From B8-G4 sp033720735 (lineage in GTDB: Bacteria > Bacteroidota > Bacteroidia > Chitinophagales > Saprospiraceae): a DNA stretch of 16,259 nucleotides. The notes under the pieces are model-generated. The model saw only the letters and a list, made by a program, of their open reading frames with translations. It did not search any database and was not told the DNA's origin. Positions 7,246 through 14,616 of the stretch are shown here, piece after piece. The stretch lies in the NCBI GenBank assembly GCA_033720735.1, contig JAWWBX010000073.1, positions 1 through 16,259 on the forward strand. Direction: 5' to 3'. Position 1 is the stretch's first letter, and every line of letters starts with the position of its first letter. A program made the position numbers and the translations under genes.

Positions 7246-7279
7246 AGGCCTGTGTCGCTTGACACGGGCCTTTCTTTTT
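7246..7279 (+). terminator. Intrinsic terminator of the GLPGLI/receptor operon
   Basis: There is an 11-bp stem AGGCCTGTGTC / GACACGGGCCT with one G-T pair (7246-7256 with 7261-7271) and a GCTT loop, followed by the T-rich tract TTTCTTTTT (7271-7279). It starts 26 bp after the receptor stop codon. Read on the minus strand it lacks a T-run, so it serves mainly the plus-strand operon. Confidence 0.9.
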
Positions 7280-7328
7280 GCTTGGACAGGTGTGATCGAG
7301 CCGATGTAAAAATGCCCTGCGGTTGAAA

Positions 7329-8543
7329 CTATGATGTCAGTTTGGCCAGGGCCTCAGCAATCCGCTGCACCGCCAACCGCAACGCGTCTTCTGAAGCGGC
7401 GTAGCTCAGCCTGATGCAATCCGGTGCACCAAATGCCGCCCCTGAAACCGTGGCAACGTGTGCTGTCTCCAGCAGGTACATCGCCATATCATCGCTGTCA
7501 TTGATGCGCTGATCGCCATGACGCATGCCAAAGTAGTTGGAGATATCAGGAAAGATGTAAAAGGCCCCTTTCGGGAAGTTGACTTTCATCCCGGGAATTT
7601 CTCGCAGCAACCCGATCATCATGTCACGCCTTTGCCGAAATGCCTGGCACATCTCTTCCGTCGGACCCATATCGGCGTCCAGCGCCAGCGCCGCCGCCTC
7701 CTGGCTGAATGCGTTGGCACCGGAAGTAAACTGCCCCTGGATCTTCTGACAGGCCTCGGCAATCCACTCCGGTGCCCCGATATAACCGAGGCGCCATCCG
7801 GTCATGGCAAAGCCTTTCGAAAACCCGTTGACTGTGACGGTGCGGTCACGCACGCTCTCGATCGCGCCGATACTCACATGCCTGCTTTCAAAATTGATAT
7901 ACTCGTAAATCTCGTCAGATACGATGGTGATCTGTGCATGGGGAGCGATGGCCCCGGCGATCTCCGTCAGTTCAGCGTTGGTATAGACCGAACCGGTGGG
8001 ATTGCAGGGTGATGAGAACAGGACCATCCTGGTGCGTGGCGTAATGGCTGCGGCCACCTGATCGGCAGTGACCTTGAAATCCGCCTCGATCCCCGCACTC
8101 AGGACCACCGGCACGCCCTCCGCCAATCTGATGATCTCGATGTACGATACCCAGTATGGCGCAAACAAAATGACCTCGTCGCCCGGATCCAGCAGCGCCA
8201 GGGCGAGATTGGCAATGGATTGTTTCGCCCCATTGGACACCACGATTTGATTGGGTGTGAAGTGCAGGTTGTTGTCGCGGGCAAATTTGCGGACGATCGC
8301 TTCCCGCAGGCGCAGCGCGCCCGGCACCGGCGTATACTTGGTGTGGCCTGCGTCGAGGGCCCGCTTGGCTGCTTCCTTGATGTGCTCCGGGGTGTCGAAG
8401 TCCGGCTCACCGATGCTCAGGCTGATCACGTCATGGCCCTCTGCCTTGAGTTTTCTGGCCAATGCAGCCATGCGCAGGGTGGCCGATTCTTCCATGTTGA
8501 GCACGCGCTGTGAGAGCGTGTGTGTAGCCGATTCGATCATCAT
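7329..8543 (-). CDS. Class I PLP-dependent aminotransferase (aspartate aminotransferase subgroup Ib-like)
   Basis: This is a 404-residue cytosolic aminotransferase that probably moves the amino group between aspartate (or an aromatic/prephenate-type substrate) and 2-oxoglutarate. Family motifs are clear: SIGEPDFDTPEHIKEAA (43-59), TKYTPVPGALRLREAI, the substrate-pocket APYWVSY (128-134), N181 in NPTG, D210 in SDEIYEY, the PLP-binding Lys243 in NGFSKGFAMTGWRLGY with Arg251, and the carboxylate-binding Arg378 in CIRLSYA. Overall it reads like the Thermus/Bacillus AspAT subgroup. Two adjacent Met codons (8543 and 8540) could each start it. The exact substrate cannot be fixed from sequence. It is divergent from the carboxylase gene, and nothing in the neighbourhood narrows the pathway. 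Confidence 0.93.
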   Translation of the reverse strand: MMIESATHTLSQRVLNMEESATLRMAALARKLKAEGHDVISLSIGEPDFDTPEHIKEAAKRALDAGHTKYTPVPGALRLREAIVRKFARDNNLHFTPNQIVVSNGAKQSIANLALALLDPGDEVILFAPYWVSYIEIIRLAEGVPVVLSAGIEADFKVTADQVAAAITPRTRMVLFSSPCNPTGSVYTNAELTEIAGAIAPHAQITIVSDEIYEYINFESRHVSIGAIESVRDRTVTVNGFSKGFAMTGWRLGYIGAPEWIAEACQKIQGQFTSGANAFSQEAAALALDADMGPTEEMCQAFRQRRDMMIGLLREIPGMKVNFPKGAFYIFPDISNYFGMRHGDQRINDSDDMAMYLLETAHVATVSGAAFGAPDCIRLSYAASEDALRLAVQRIAEALAKLTS

Positions 8544-8659
8544 GTACTGGTTGGTGCGATAATATTAGCGAATTTACTGAATCCTCCGTCCGCCGCGACC
8601 GCGGTCCTCCATGTCTGCCAAACTATTGTTAGCTTTCGAGCCAATCGACGATCAGGACC

Positions 8660-10201
8660 ATGCAAGACAAGCTCAACCAACTCAACGAGATGCGCGAACA
8701 GGCGCTGCAGGGTGGAGGCGAGGACCGCATTCGCAAGCAACATGACAAGGGCAAGCTGACGGCCCGTGAACGTGTGCATCTCCTCATGGACCCGGGCTCG
8801 TTTGAGGAGATCGGCATGTTTGTGGAGCACCGGAGCACCGACTTCGGGATGGAACGCCAGAAATTTCTGGGCGACGGGGTGGTCACGGGCTACGGCACAG
8901 TACGCGGCAGGCTCGTCTACGTGTTTGCACAGGACTTTACGGTATTCGGCGGATCACTTTCCGAAACGCATGCGGAAAAGATCTGCCGGATCATGGACCT
9001 GGCGATGGAGAATGGCGCTCCGGTGATTGGGCTCAACGACTCCGGTGGTGCGCGCATCCAGGAAGGAGTGAGCTCACTCGGCGGTTATGCCGAGATCTTT
9101 TATCGCAACACCATTGCCTCCGGGGTCGTGCCGCAGCTCTCAGCCATCATGGGCCCCTGTGCAGGAGGCGCCGTGTACTCCCCGGCCATCACCGACTTCA
9201 TCATCATGGTCGAGGACCGGTCGTATATGTTCGTGACCGGTCCGAACGTGGTCAAGACAGTGACGAACGAGGATGTCAGTTTTGAAGATCTCGGGGGAGC
9301 GTCGGCGCATGCCGTCAAATCTGGAGTGACCCATTTCACTGCCGGAAATGATCTGGAATGCATCGAGATGCTCAAGGATCTGCTGAGCTATCTTCCGCAG
9401 AATTGCGAGGAGACTGTGCCGGATCTGCCGTACGAACCTGGTGACGAATTGCGTCCCGGGTTAGGTGATCTCATTCCCGAGAGTGCGCAACAGCCGTATG
9501 ACATGAAGGCGGTCATCCAGGGCATTGTTGACACGGACTCCTTTTTCGAGGTCCATAAGCAATTTGCGGAGAATATCATTACCGGGTTTGCCCGTCTGGG
9601 TGGTAAAAGCATCGGGGTCGTCGCCAATCAACCCTTCCACCTCGCCGGTGTCCTGGACGTCAACAGCAGTCGCAAGGGTGCGCGCTTTGTGCGGTTCTGC
9701 GACTGTTTCAATATTCCCCTGCTGGTGCTGGTGGATGTGCCCGGATTCCTGCCCGGCACGGACCAGGAGTGGAACGGGATCATCGTCAACGGCGCCAAAC
9801 TCTTGTATGCCTTCAGTGACGCCACCGTGCCGCGCGTGACGCTGATCACGAGAAAGGCGTATGGCGGCGCCTATGATGTGATGAACTCGAAGCACATCCG
9901 GGCCGACATGAACTTTGCCTGGCCAACAGCCGAGATTGCCGTGATGGGTGCCAAAGGCGCGAGTGAGATCATCTTCAAAAAGGAGATCAGCAGCGCCGAA
10001 GACCAGACGGCCAAGCTGATTGAGAAAGAACAGGAGTACGCCGAAAAGTTTGCCCATCCGTACCGCGCCGCTGCCCGGGGGTTCATTGACGAAGTCATCG
10101 ACCCGGCTGACTCCCGGGCCAAGCTGATCAAAGCCTTTTACATGCTGTCGAACAAGGCGGTGCAACGCCCCCGGCGTAAACATGGCAACATTCCGCTGTA
10201 G
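8660..10201 (+). CDS. pccB: Propionyl-CoA carboxylase beta subunit (carboxyltransferase)
   Basis: This is a 513-residue biotin-dependent carboxyltransferase. It transfers carboxylate from carboxybiotin to an acyl-CoA, giving methylmalonyl-CoA if the substrate is propionyl-CoA. Evidence: an N-terminal RIRKQHDKGKLTARERVHLLMDPGSFEE block, the first oxyanion-hole region (NDSGGARIQEGV, 126-137), GPCAGGAVYSPA (165-176), DVPGFLPGTDQE (359-370), the second oxyanion-hole region (KAYGGAYDVMNSKH, 399-412) and the C-terminal KHGNIPL typical of PccB/MmdA proteins. Asp406, directly after GGAY, is the residue that favours propionyl-CoA over acetyl-CoA in characterised homologues. Full length for the family. 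No biotin carboxylase/BCCP alpha subunit gene is adjacent, so it must be elsewhere. A methylmalonyl-CoA decarboxylase alpha subunit is the main alternative. Confidence 0.92.
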   Translation: MQDKLNQLNEMREQALQGGGEDRIRKQHDKGKLTARERVHLLMDPGSFEEIGMFVEHRSTDFGMERQKFLGDGVVTGYGTVRGRLVYVFAQDFTVFGGSLSETHAEKICRIMDLAMENGAPVIGLNDSGGARIQEGVSSLGGYAEIFYRNTIASGVVPQLSAIMGPCAGGAVYSPAITDFIIMVEDRSYMFVTGPNVVKTVTNEDVSFEDLGGASAHAVKSGVTHFTAGNDLECIEMLKDLLSYLPQNCEETVPDLPYEPGDELRPGLGDLIPESAQQPYDMKAVIQGIVDTDSFFEVHKQFAENIITGFARLGGKSIGVVANQPFHLAGVLDVNSSRKGARFVRFCDCFNIPLLVLVDVPGFLPGTDQEWNGIIVNGAKLLYAFSDATVPRVTLITRKAYGGAYDVMNSKHIRADMNFAWPTAEIAVMGAKGASEIIFKKEISSAEDQTAKLIEKEQEYAEKFAHPYRAAARGFIDEVIDPADSRAKLIKAFYMLSNKAVQRPRRKHGNIPL

Positions 10202-10448
10202 CCACCCGAGGCATTCAAATGCAAATGCCGCGGACATTTCGAAGATCTTCGAAACGTCTATGAAGTAACCACTGCATTAAGATTGCTCAAAATACTGATA
10301 ACCATGCCTTTGAGTGTAATGCATTGAATTTTGACGAAATTCGAAATGTTGCCCTCAGCTAAGGTGGTTAAGTGCTTGGGTACAACCTTCGGATCACTCA
10401 ATGAACGGGTGACTGCCAGCACCCAGGAGCCTGCCATGCCCTCGTGAG
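10202..10448. other. Convergent 247-bp spacer with several inverted repeats, no gene
   Basis: No credible coding sequence is present. It contains GGCATT-N8-AATGCC (10210-10229), a perfect 18-bp palindrome (10237-10254), a two-part stem TGCATTA/TAATGCA (10273-10279 with 10317-10323) enclosing CTCAAA/TTTGAG (10286-10291 with 10309-10314), GAATTT-N5-AAATTC (10326-10342), and GGGTG-N8-CACCC (10407-10424). None is followed by a convincing T-run, so no textbook terminator can be named for either convergent gene. Confidence 0.6.
10237..10254. repeat. Perfect 18-bp palindrome TTTCGAAGATCTTCGAAA
   Basis: The palindrome is uninterrupted, 9 bp each way with no spacer, and starts 36 bp after the carboxylase stop codon. 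Without a loop or T-tract it is more like a dimer-binding site or a cruciform than a terminator. Its function is unknown. Confidence 0.5.
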
Positions 10449-13400
10449 CTATTCCGCCAGGAACACTTTTGCCACGTAGCTCCGCTCGGTCCCGGTGACT
10501 TGAACAAAATATAGTCCGGCAGCTGACGTGCCGCGATCGAGGAAAACGATATCAATGTTGGACAGATCACCGATGTGTTGAACCGGACGTCCATCCACCG
10601 ACCACATGGTCATGACCAGCGCATCATCAGGCACCTGAAACCAGGGTTGCGTTCCGGAGTTGAAAACGAGGAGTTGCTCCACTGATGGCGCAGGCCCAAA
10701 CAGGCCGGTCGTCTCGCAATCCACGATGCCCACCTCGGTGAAATTGCTGCAATTCGGGGTGCCGTTGTCCACGACAATGAACTCGTACGGGGTCATGCTG
10801 TCTCCGGCAAACGGGCCGATCGTCACCGGAACTTCACTGTACGGGAAGGTGCCGTAATTGTTGCCATTGCCCAGCACCGTGAAGCCGCCAGGGTCACCAC
10901 TCACCACATCGAAATCAAGGGTGACAAAGAAATGACCCAGCGAATCACAGTCGGAAAGCGTGGCTGTCACCGTGCCGATCATACACTCAGGCGCACATGT
11001 GAGCGAGGCAAATTCATAGACGGTACAGCAGTCCGGATTGTCATTTTCGCAGATCGTAAGAACGACGTTGCCCGAGGTTGCCGGAATCCCTGGCACAAGG
11101 ATCGGCAGGGAGTCGATCGAGAAGAAACCGAGAAACGTATCACCGGCCCAGATGTCGACACTATTGTTGGTAAATCCTGCAGTGACAAAATTGACCCAGG
11201 CAGCAAACGTACTGTCGGAGGTACATTCGATCGGATCTACACCTACCTCGAAGATGCCGCAAGTGGCGGGACCGCAATCTGGCGCCAGGTATTCCGTACT
11301 GGCACAACAATCCGGGTTGTCGTTAGCACAGACTGTGAGTAACGTGCCGCCGCCCGTGGCCGGAATGCTGTCAATGATGATCGGAAGCGAGTCCCAAAGA
11401 TGGAATCCATAGTACACTTCATTGATCCAGATCTCGACAAAGTCATTGTTTAGATTCTGTGCATCGAACGTGACCGCCACGGAATAGGTGCCCGACACGG
11501 TGTCGCATCCAAACGGTTCAGCAACGACTTCAGAGATGTTGCAATCCCCAATACCGCAATCCGGCACCTGGTACTCCAGAGATCCGCAGCAGTCCGGATT
11601 GTCATTTTCGCAGATCGTGATCAAGACAACCTCACCCGTGCCCGGGAGACTGTCGACAAAGGCCGGGAAGGAATCGACCGGGAAGGAACCGATAAACACC
11701 TCATTGATCCAGACATCCACAAAATCATTGTTCAGGCCCTGTGCTTCAAAATTGACGAAGGCGCCAAACGTACCATTGCTGTCACAGTCGGTGGCATCCA
11801 CCACGATATCGAAGATCGCGCACTCGGGAGCGCCACAATTCGGTGTTAGGAACTCAGCAGTGGTACAGCACGCCGGGTTATCGTTTTCACAAATGGTAAT
11901 GAGGGAGCCGGTGCCGTCACCAGGAATATCTTCCAGAACGATCGGCTGGTTCTCCCAGGAATGGAAACCGTAGTACACACTGTCGATCCAGATCTCGACA
12001 AAATCATTCGTAAGCCCGGTGGCATTGAAGGCCACGTGCGCGTCGAACGTGCCGGTGGCGGTATCACAGCCCAGCGATTCGACCACGATGTCCCAGATCA
12101 GGCAACTGTCGGGCTCGCAATTGAGGGTCGTAAATTCCAATACGCCGCAGCAATCAGGATTATCATTTTCACAAATGGTGAGCAGCGCATTCGCGCCAGT
12201 CCCTGGAATGCCTTCGACCAGGATGGGCAGCGAATCGGCCGGGTAAAATCCGAGAAAGAGATCATTGACCCAGATGTCCACAAAATCATTGGTGAGACCG
12301 GTGCTTTCGAAGGTCACAAATGCCGAGAAAGACCCCGTCGAATCACATGACAGAGGGTCGATCCCCAGGTCGAAGATCGAACATGCCGGCGGACAAACTG
12401 GGGTTTCGAATTCAACCGTTATGCAGCAAGCGAGGTTGTCACTTTCACAAATGGTCATGGCCTGGAATCCGCCAGTCGCCGGGAAATTGGGAATGTAGAT
12501 CGGCAGGCTGTCGATTGAAAAGAAGCCGAGGTAATCGTCACCCGCCCATACATCTACACCGCCAGCCATAAAACCGGTGGTCTGAAAGTTGACGAAGAGA
12601 CCGAAGGTGCTGTCGCTCGTACATCCATCCACATCAACGTTGACATCGAAAATAGAGCACGAATCCACGCAGGTCAAACCTGGAAACTCGAGCATCGAGC
12701 AACAGTCCGGGTTGTCGTTGTCACACACCACTATCAGGTCGTTGGCATTGCCGCTGGCCGGGAAATGCTCCACAACAACCGGCAGGTCACTGTACAGGTA
12801 GAACCCGACGAACTCATTGCCGGCAAACACATCGAAACCAACGTTGCTGGTATTGACATACTCAAAGTCGAGCCAGAGTGCATACTGGCCGTTACCGGTG
12901 CATTCCAGCGGATCCACGATCAACTCGCCAATGGTGCACGGGGTGAGGCAATCCACAGCACCCAGTTCCACACCGGCAAGGCACAGGCCATTTTCATTAT
13001 CGAGTACCACAAACTCGTAGAAGGTTGTCGAATCACCATCAAATGGCCCGAGGGTGATCGGCAGGTCCTCGTAACTGAACGTTCCGTAGTTATTCCCGTT
13101 ACCACCTACCTGGAATCCCATGGTGCCAACATTTTGAAACTGGAAATCGATGTCGACAAAGAATTGCGCATTGGTATCACAGGCGCTGGCTTCGGCCACG
13201 AGGTCATAAATGATGCACTCGCCGCAGAGCAAAGCCTCAAACTCGTGCACCGTGCAGCACAGTGAGTCGACGACATCACAAATTGTCAGGACATCAAAGA
13301 AATTACCCGAGGCAGGAAAACTGTCGATGATCACCGGCAGATCGGCATACTCAAAGGTGCCGATAAAGTTGCCGTTTGAGGTGACATTGAATCCGCCCGA

Positions 13401-14378
13401 CGGGGGATTGACCGGATTGAAGTTCAGGGCAAAGCTGTAGGTGCTGTCGCTCTGGCATTCGATCAGGTCGACGATGATCTCATTGAAGCCGCAGCCCGGG
13501 GGACACTCGATCGGGCCGATCACGCCAAAATTGGAGCAGTCAGGATTCTGAACATCCTGGATCCCGAATTCATAGATTGTTACCCCGTCACCTTCCAATG
13601 GGCCGATCATGATCGGCAGGCTGTCGTAGGAGAAGGCACCATAATTGTTCCCGTTGCCCATTACCGTAAAGCCCGGTCCGGTGTTCTCAAAATTGAAGCC
13701 GATTGTCACGAAAAACTGGCCGTTGTCGCACGAATCGGCCACTACCTCGACATTCCATATCTCGCAATCATTCGGATTACAATCCAGTCCTTCGAATTCG
13801 ACCGTGGTGCAGCAGTCCGGGTTGTCGTTATCGCAGATGGTGATGGTGGTAAATCCGTTCCCCACAGAAGGGATCCCGGTCACCGTGACCGGCAGGTCGT
13901 TGTAGGAGAAGAAACCTAGCGGATTCTCATTCGCATCGAAGACGTCGAAGCCCACGTTGCCCGTGTTCATAAAATTAAAATTGACGACGGCACTGAAGGT
14001 CTCCATGTTCTGACATTCGACAGGGTCGACTACCACATCGGTGATCGCGCAGCAATCCACAGTCCCCAGTTCGTAAGTCGCCTGACAGTTGGGTTCCTCG
14101 AGGTCGAAGACGATAAACTGCCATACGGTGGTGCCGTCTCCTGGGAGCGGTCCGAGGGTCACAGGCAGCGAGTCATAGGCAAACAGGCCGTAGTTGGTGG
14201 CATTGCCCACAATGCCGAAGGTGTCGCCCTCGGGGTTGATCACGTCAAAGTCGATGTCGACCAGAAACGTACCATTGACACAGGCGTGTGGCTCGGCAAT
14301 CAGGTTGGTGATCTCGCATTGGCTGAGGAGCTGGAGGGAGAGCAAGGTGTTGAAACTCAGGAGGATAAACGTGCGCAT
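10449..14378 (-). CDS. Giant secreted Lys/Arg-free cysteine-rich repeat protein with T9SS sorting domain
   Basis: This 1,309-residue protein is of a repeat family I do not recognise. A signal peptide (1-20, MRTFILLSFNTLLSLQLLSQ) is followed at once by the first Cys of repeat 1. Residues 21-1225 are thirteen repeats of 89-95 residues. Residues 1226-1309 form a type A T9SS C-terminal domain (MTMWSVDGRPV..., AAGLYFVQVTGTERSYVAKVF). It should therefore cross the outer membrane and be released or anchored at the cell surface. Repeats share a CxIxxxxVDxxxC...FxxxVxF start and an SLPI/DLPV centre, probably beta-sandwich domains. Residues 3-1263 hold no Lys or Arg; Asp, Asn and Glu are abundant, and there are 70 Cys. 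No catalytic motif is visible, so an adhesive, matrix or ligand-binding role is only a guess. The ATG at 14378 is preferred; an upstream in-frame ATG at 14408 would put a basic stretch before the signal peptide. It is monocistronic. Confidence 0.9.
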   Translation of the reverse strand: MRTFILLSFNTLLSLQLLSQCEITNLIAEPHACVNGTFLVDIDFDVINPEGDTFGIVGNATNYGLFAYDSLPVTLGPLPGDGTTVWQFIVFDLEEPNCQATYELGTVDCCAITDVVVDPVECQNMETFSAVVNFNFMNTGNVGFDVFDANENPLGFFSYNDLPVTVTGIPSVGNGFTTITICDNDNPDCCTTVEFEGLDCNPNDCEIWNVEVVADSCDNGQFFVTIGFNFENTGPGFTVMGNGNNYGAFSYDSLPIMIGPLEGDGVTIYEFGIQDVQNPDCSNFGVIGPIECPPGCGFNEIIVDLIECQSDSTYSFALNFNPVNPPSGGFNVTSNGNFIGTFEYADLPVIIDSFPASGNFFDVLTICDVVDSLCCTVHEFEALLCGECIIYDLVAEASACDTNAQFFVDIDFQFQNVGTMGFQVGGNGNNYGTFSYEDLPITLGPFDGDSTTFYEFVVLDNENGLCLAGVELGAVDCLTPCTIGELIVDPLECTGNGQYALWLDFEYVNTSNVGFDVFAGNEFVGFYLYSDLPVVVEHFPASGNANDLIVVCDNDNPDCCSMLEFPGLTCVDSCSIFDVNVDVDGCTSDSTFGLFVNFQTTGFMAGGVDVWAGDDYLGFFSIDSLPIYIPNFPATGGFQAMTICESDNLACCITVEFETPVCPPACSIFDLGIDPLSCDSTGSFSAFVTFESTGLTNDFVDIWVNDLFLGFYPADSLPILVEGIPGTGANALLTICENDNPDCCGVLEFTTLNCEPDSCLIWDIVVESLGCDTATGTFDAHVAFNATGLTNDFVEIWIDSVYYGFHSWENQPIVLEDIPGDGTGSLITICENDNPACCTTAEFLTPNCGAPECAIFDIVVDATDCDSNGTFGAFVNFEAQGLNNDFVDVWINEVFIGSFPVDSFPAFVDSLPGTGEVVLITICENDNPDCCGSLEYQVPDCGIGDCNISEVVAEPFGCDTVSGTYSVAVTFDAQNLNNDFVEIWINEVYYGFHLWDSLPIIIDSIPATGGGTLLTVCANDNPDCCASTEYLAPDCGPATCGIFEVGVDPIECTSDSTFAAWVNFVTAGFTNNSVDIWAGDTFLGFFSIDSLPILVPGIPATSGNVVLTICENDNPDCCTVYEFASLTCAPECMIGTVTATLSDCDSLGHFFVTLDFDVVSGDPGGFTVLGNGNNYGTFPYSEVPVTIGPFAGDSMTPYEFIVVDNGTPNCSNFTEVGIVDCETTGLFGPAPSVEQLLVFNSGTQPWFQVPDDALVMTMWSVDGRPVQHIGDLSNIDIVFLDRGTSAAGLYFVQVTGTERSYVAKVFLAE
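10452..10703 (-). other. T9SS type A C-terminal sorting domain of the giant repeat protein
   Basis: These are the last 84 residues. The pattern fits the family: a linker (LFGPAPSVEQL), the strand VMTMWSVDGRPV, IDIVFLDRGTSAAGLYFVQVTG, then a closing SYVAKVFLAE. The first Arg of the mature protein is in this domain (GRP, residue 1264). Such domains guide export by the type IX system and are cleaved on arrival at the surface. Confidence 0.85.
10704..14318 (-). repeat. Thirteen-repeat protein array, types A and B
   Basis: Repeat coordinates, N- to C-terminal: R1 14318-14052 (A), R2 14051-13767 (B), R3 13766-13494 (A), R4 13493-13218 (B), R5 13217-12939 (A), R6 12938-12660 (B), R7 12659-12384 (B), R8 12383-12105 (B), R9 12104-11823 (B), R10 11822-11544 (B), R11 11543-11262 (B), R12 11261-10986 (B), R13 10985-10704 (A). 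Type A has four Cys and a GNGNNYGTFSYDSLP-like centre followed by a GPF.GD.TT.YEF pattern. Type B has six Cys and ends with a TICENDNPDCC-like motif. R8/R10 and R9/R11 look most alike, as do R7/R12, suggesting growth by duplication of multi-repeat blocks. Confidence 0.92.
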
Positions 14379-14408
14379 GGTAGATCTTGGTTTTAGCCCG
14401 GTTAGCAA

Positions 14409-14616
14409 CCGCAGGCGGACGAGGGTAAAGCTATCAAGTCTGCGCTACAATGCAACCGGAGCGTACCTGAAAATGTGTGTTCCGGGGGTGAGCCGTTATC
14501 TGTACAGACCCAAAGAGACGTGCGTTCGTTGCCTGCTCGGCTGCTCAGCCAGATTTTGTACCAGCTCCTTGGGGCAGTTGTGTTCGCGAAGCCATCAAAC
14601 CGTCTATTTTTACCGC
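14409..14616. other. Divergent intergenic region between giant repeat gene and MDR gene
   Basis: There is no convincing gene here; apparent frames are read-through of neighbours. It carries the predicted promoter of the repeat-protein gene. For the MDR gene, TATTTTTA (14605-14612) is one base off TAnnTTTG, but it lies almost on the ATG and its nearest TTG is 24 nt away, so I do not call a promoter there. Confidence 0.5.
14426..14455 (-). promoter_or_regulatory. Predicted promoter of the giant repeat protein gene
   Basis: On the minus strand TTG (14455-14453), 19 nt, then TAGCTTTA (14433-14426), which matches TAnnTTTG except for the last base. It gives a leader of roughly 40-45 nt before the ATG at 14378 and thereby supports that start over the one at 14408. 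Confidence 0.4.

Noticed and set aside
9461..10237. Long minus-strand ORF opposite the carboxylase gene
   Set aside because: It is antisense to a clearly conserved carboxyltransferase, shows no recognisable domain, and is explained by the GC-rich codon use of the real gene.
10407..10424. GGGTG/CACCC hairpin as terminator of the repeat-protein gene
   Set aside because: The stem is only 5 bp and no T-run follows on the minus strand.
10449..14378. Lipoprotein signal in the giant repeat protein (Cys after the hydrophobic stretch)
   Set aside because: The residues before Cys21 are LLSQ. Gln at -1 does not fit a lipobox, whereas cleavage after Gln is common for signal peptidase I sites in Bacteroidota.
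14379..14408. Earlier start of the giant repeat protein at 14408
   Set aside because: It would place ten extra residues with Lys and Arg ahead of a complete signal peptide and leave little leader after the predicted promoter. The ATG at 14378 fits better.
14194..14616. N-terminal extension of the MDR protein by 141 residues
   Set aside because: The open frame runs across the promoter region and into the antisense of the repeat gene. The protein family begins at the Met at 14617.
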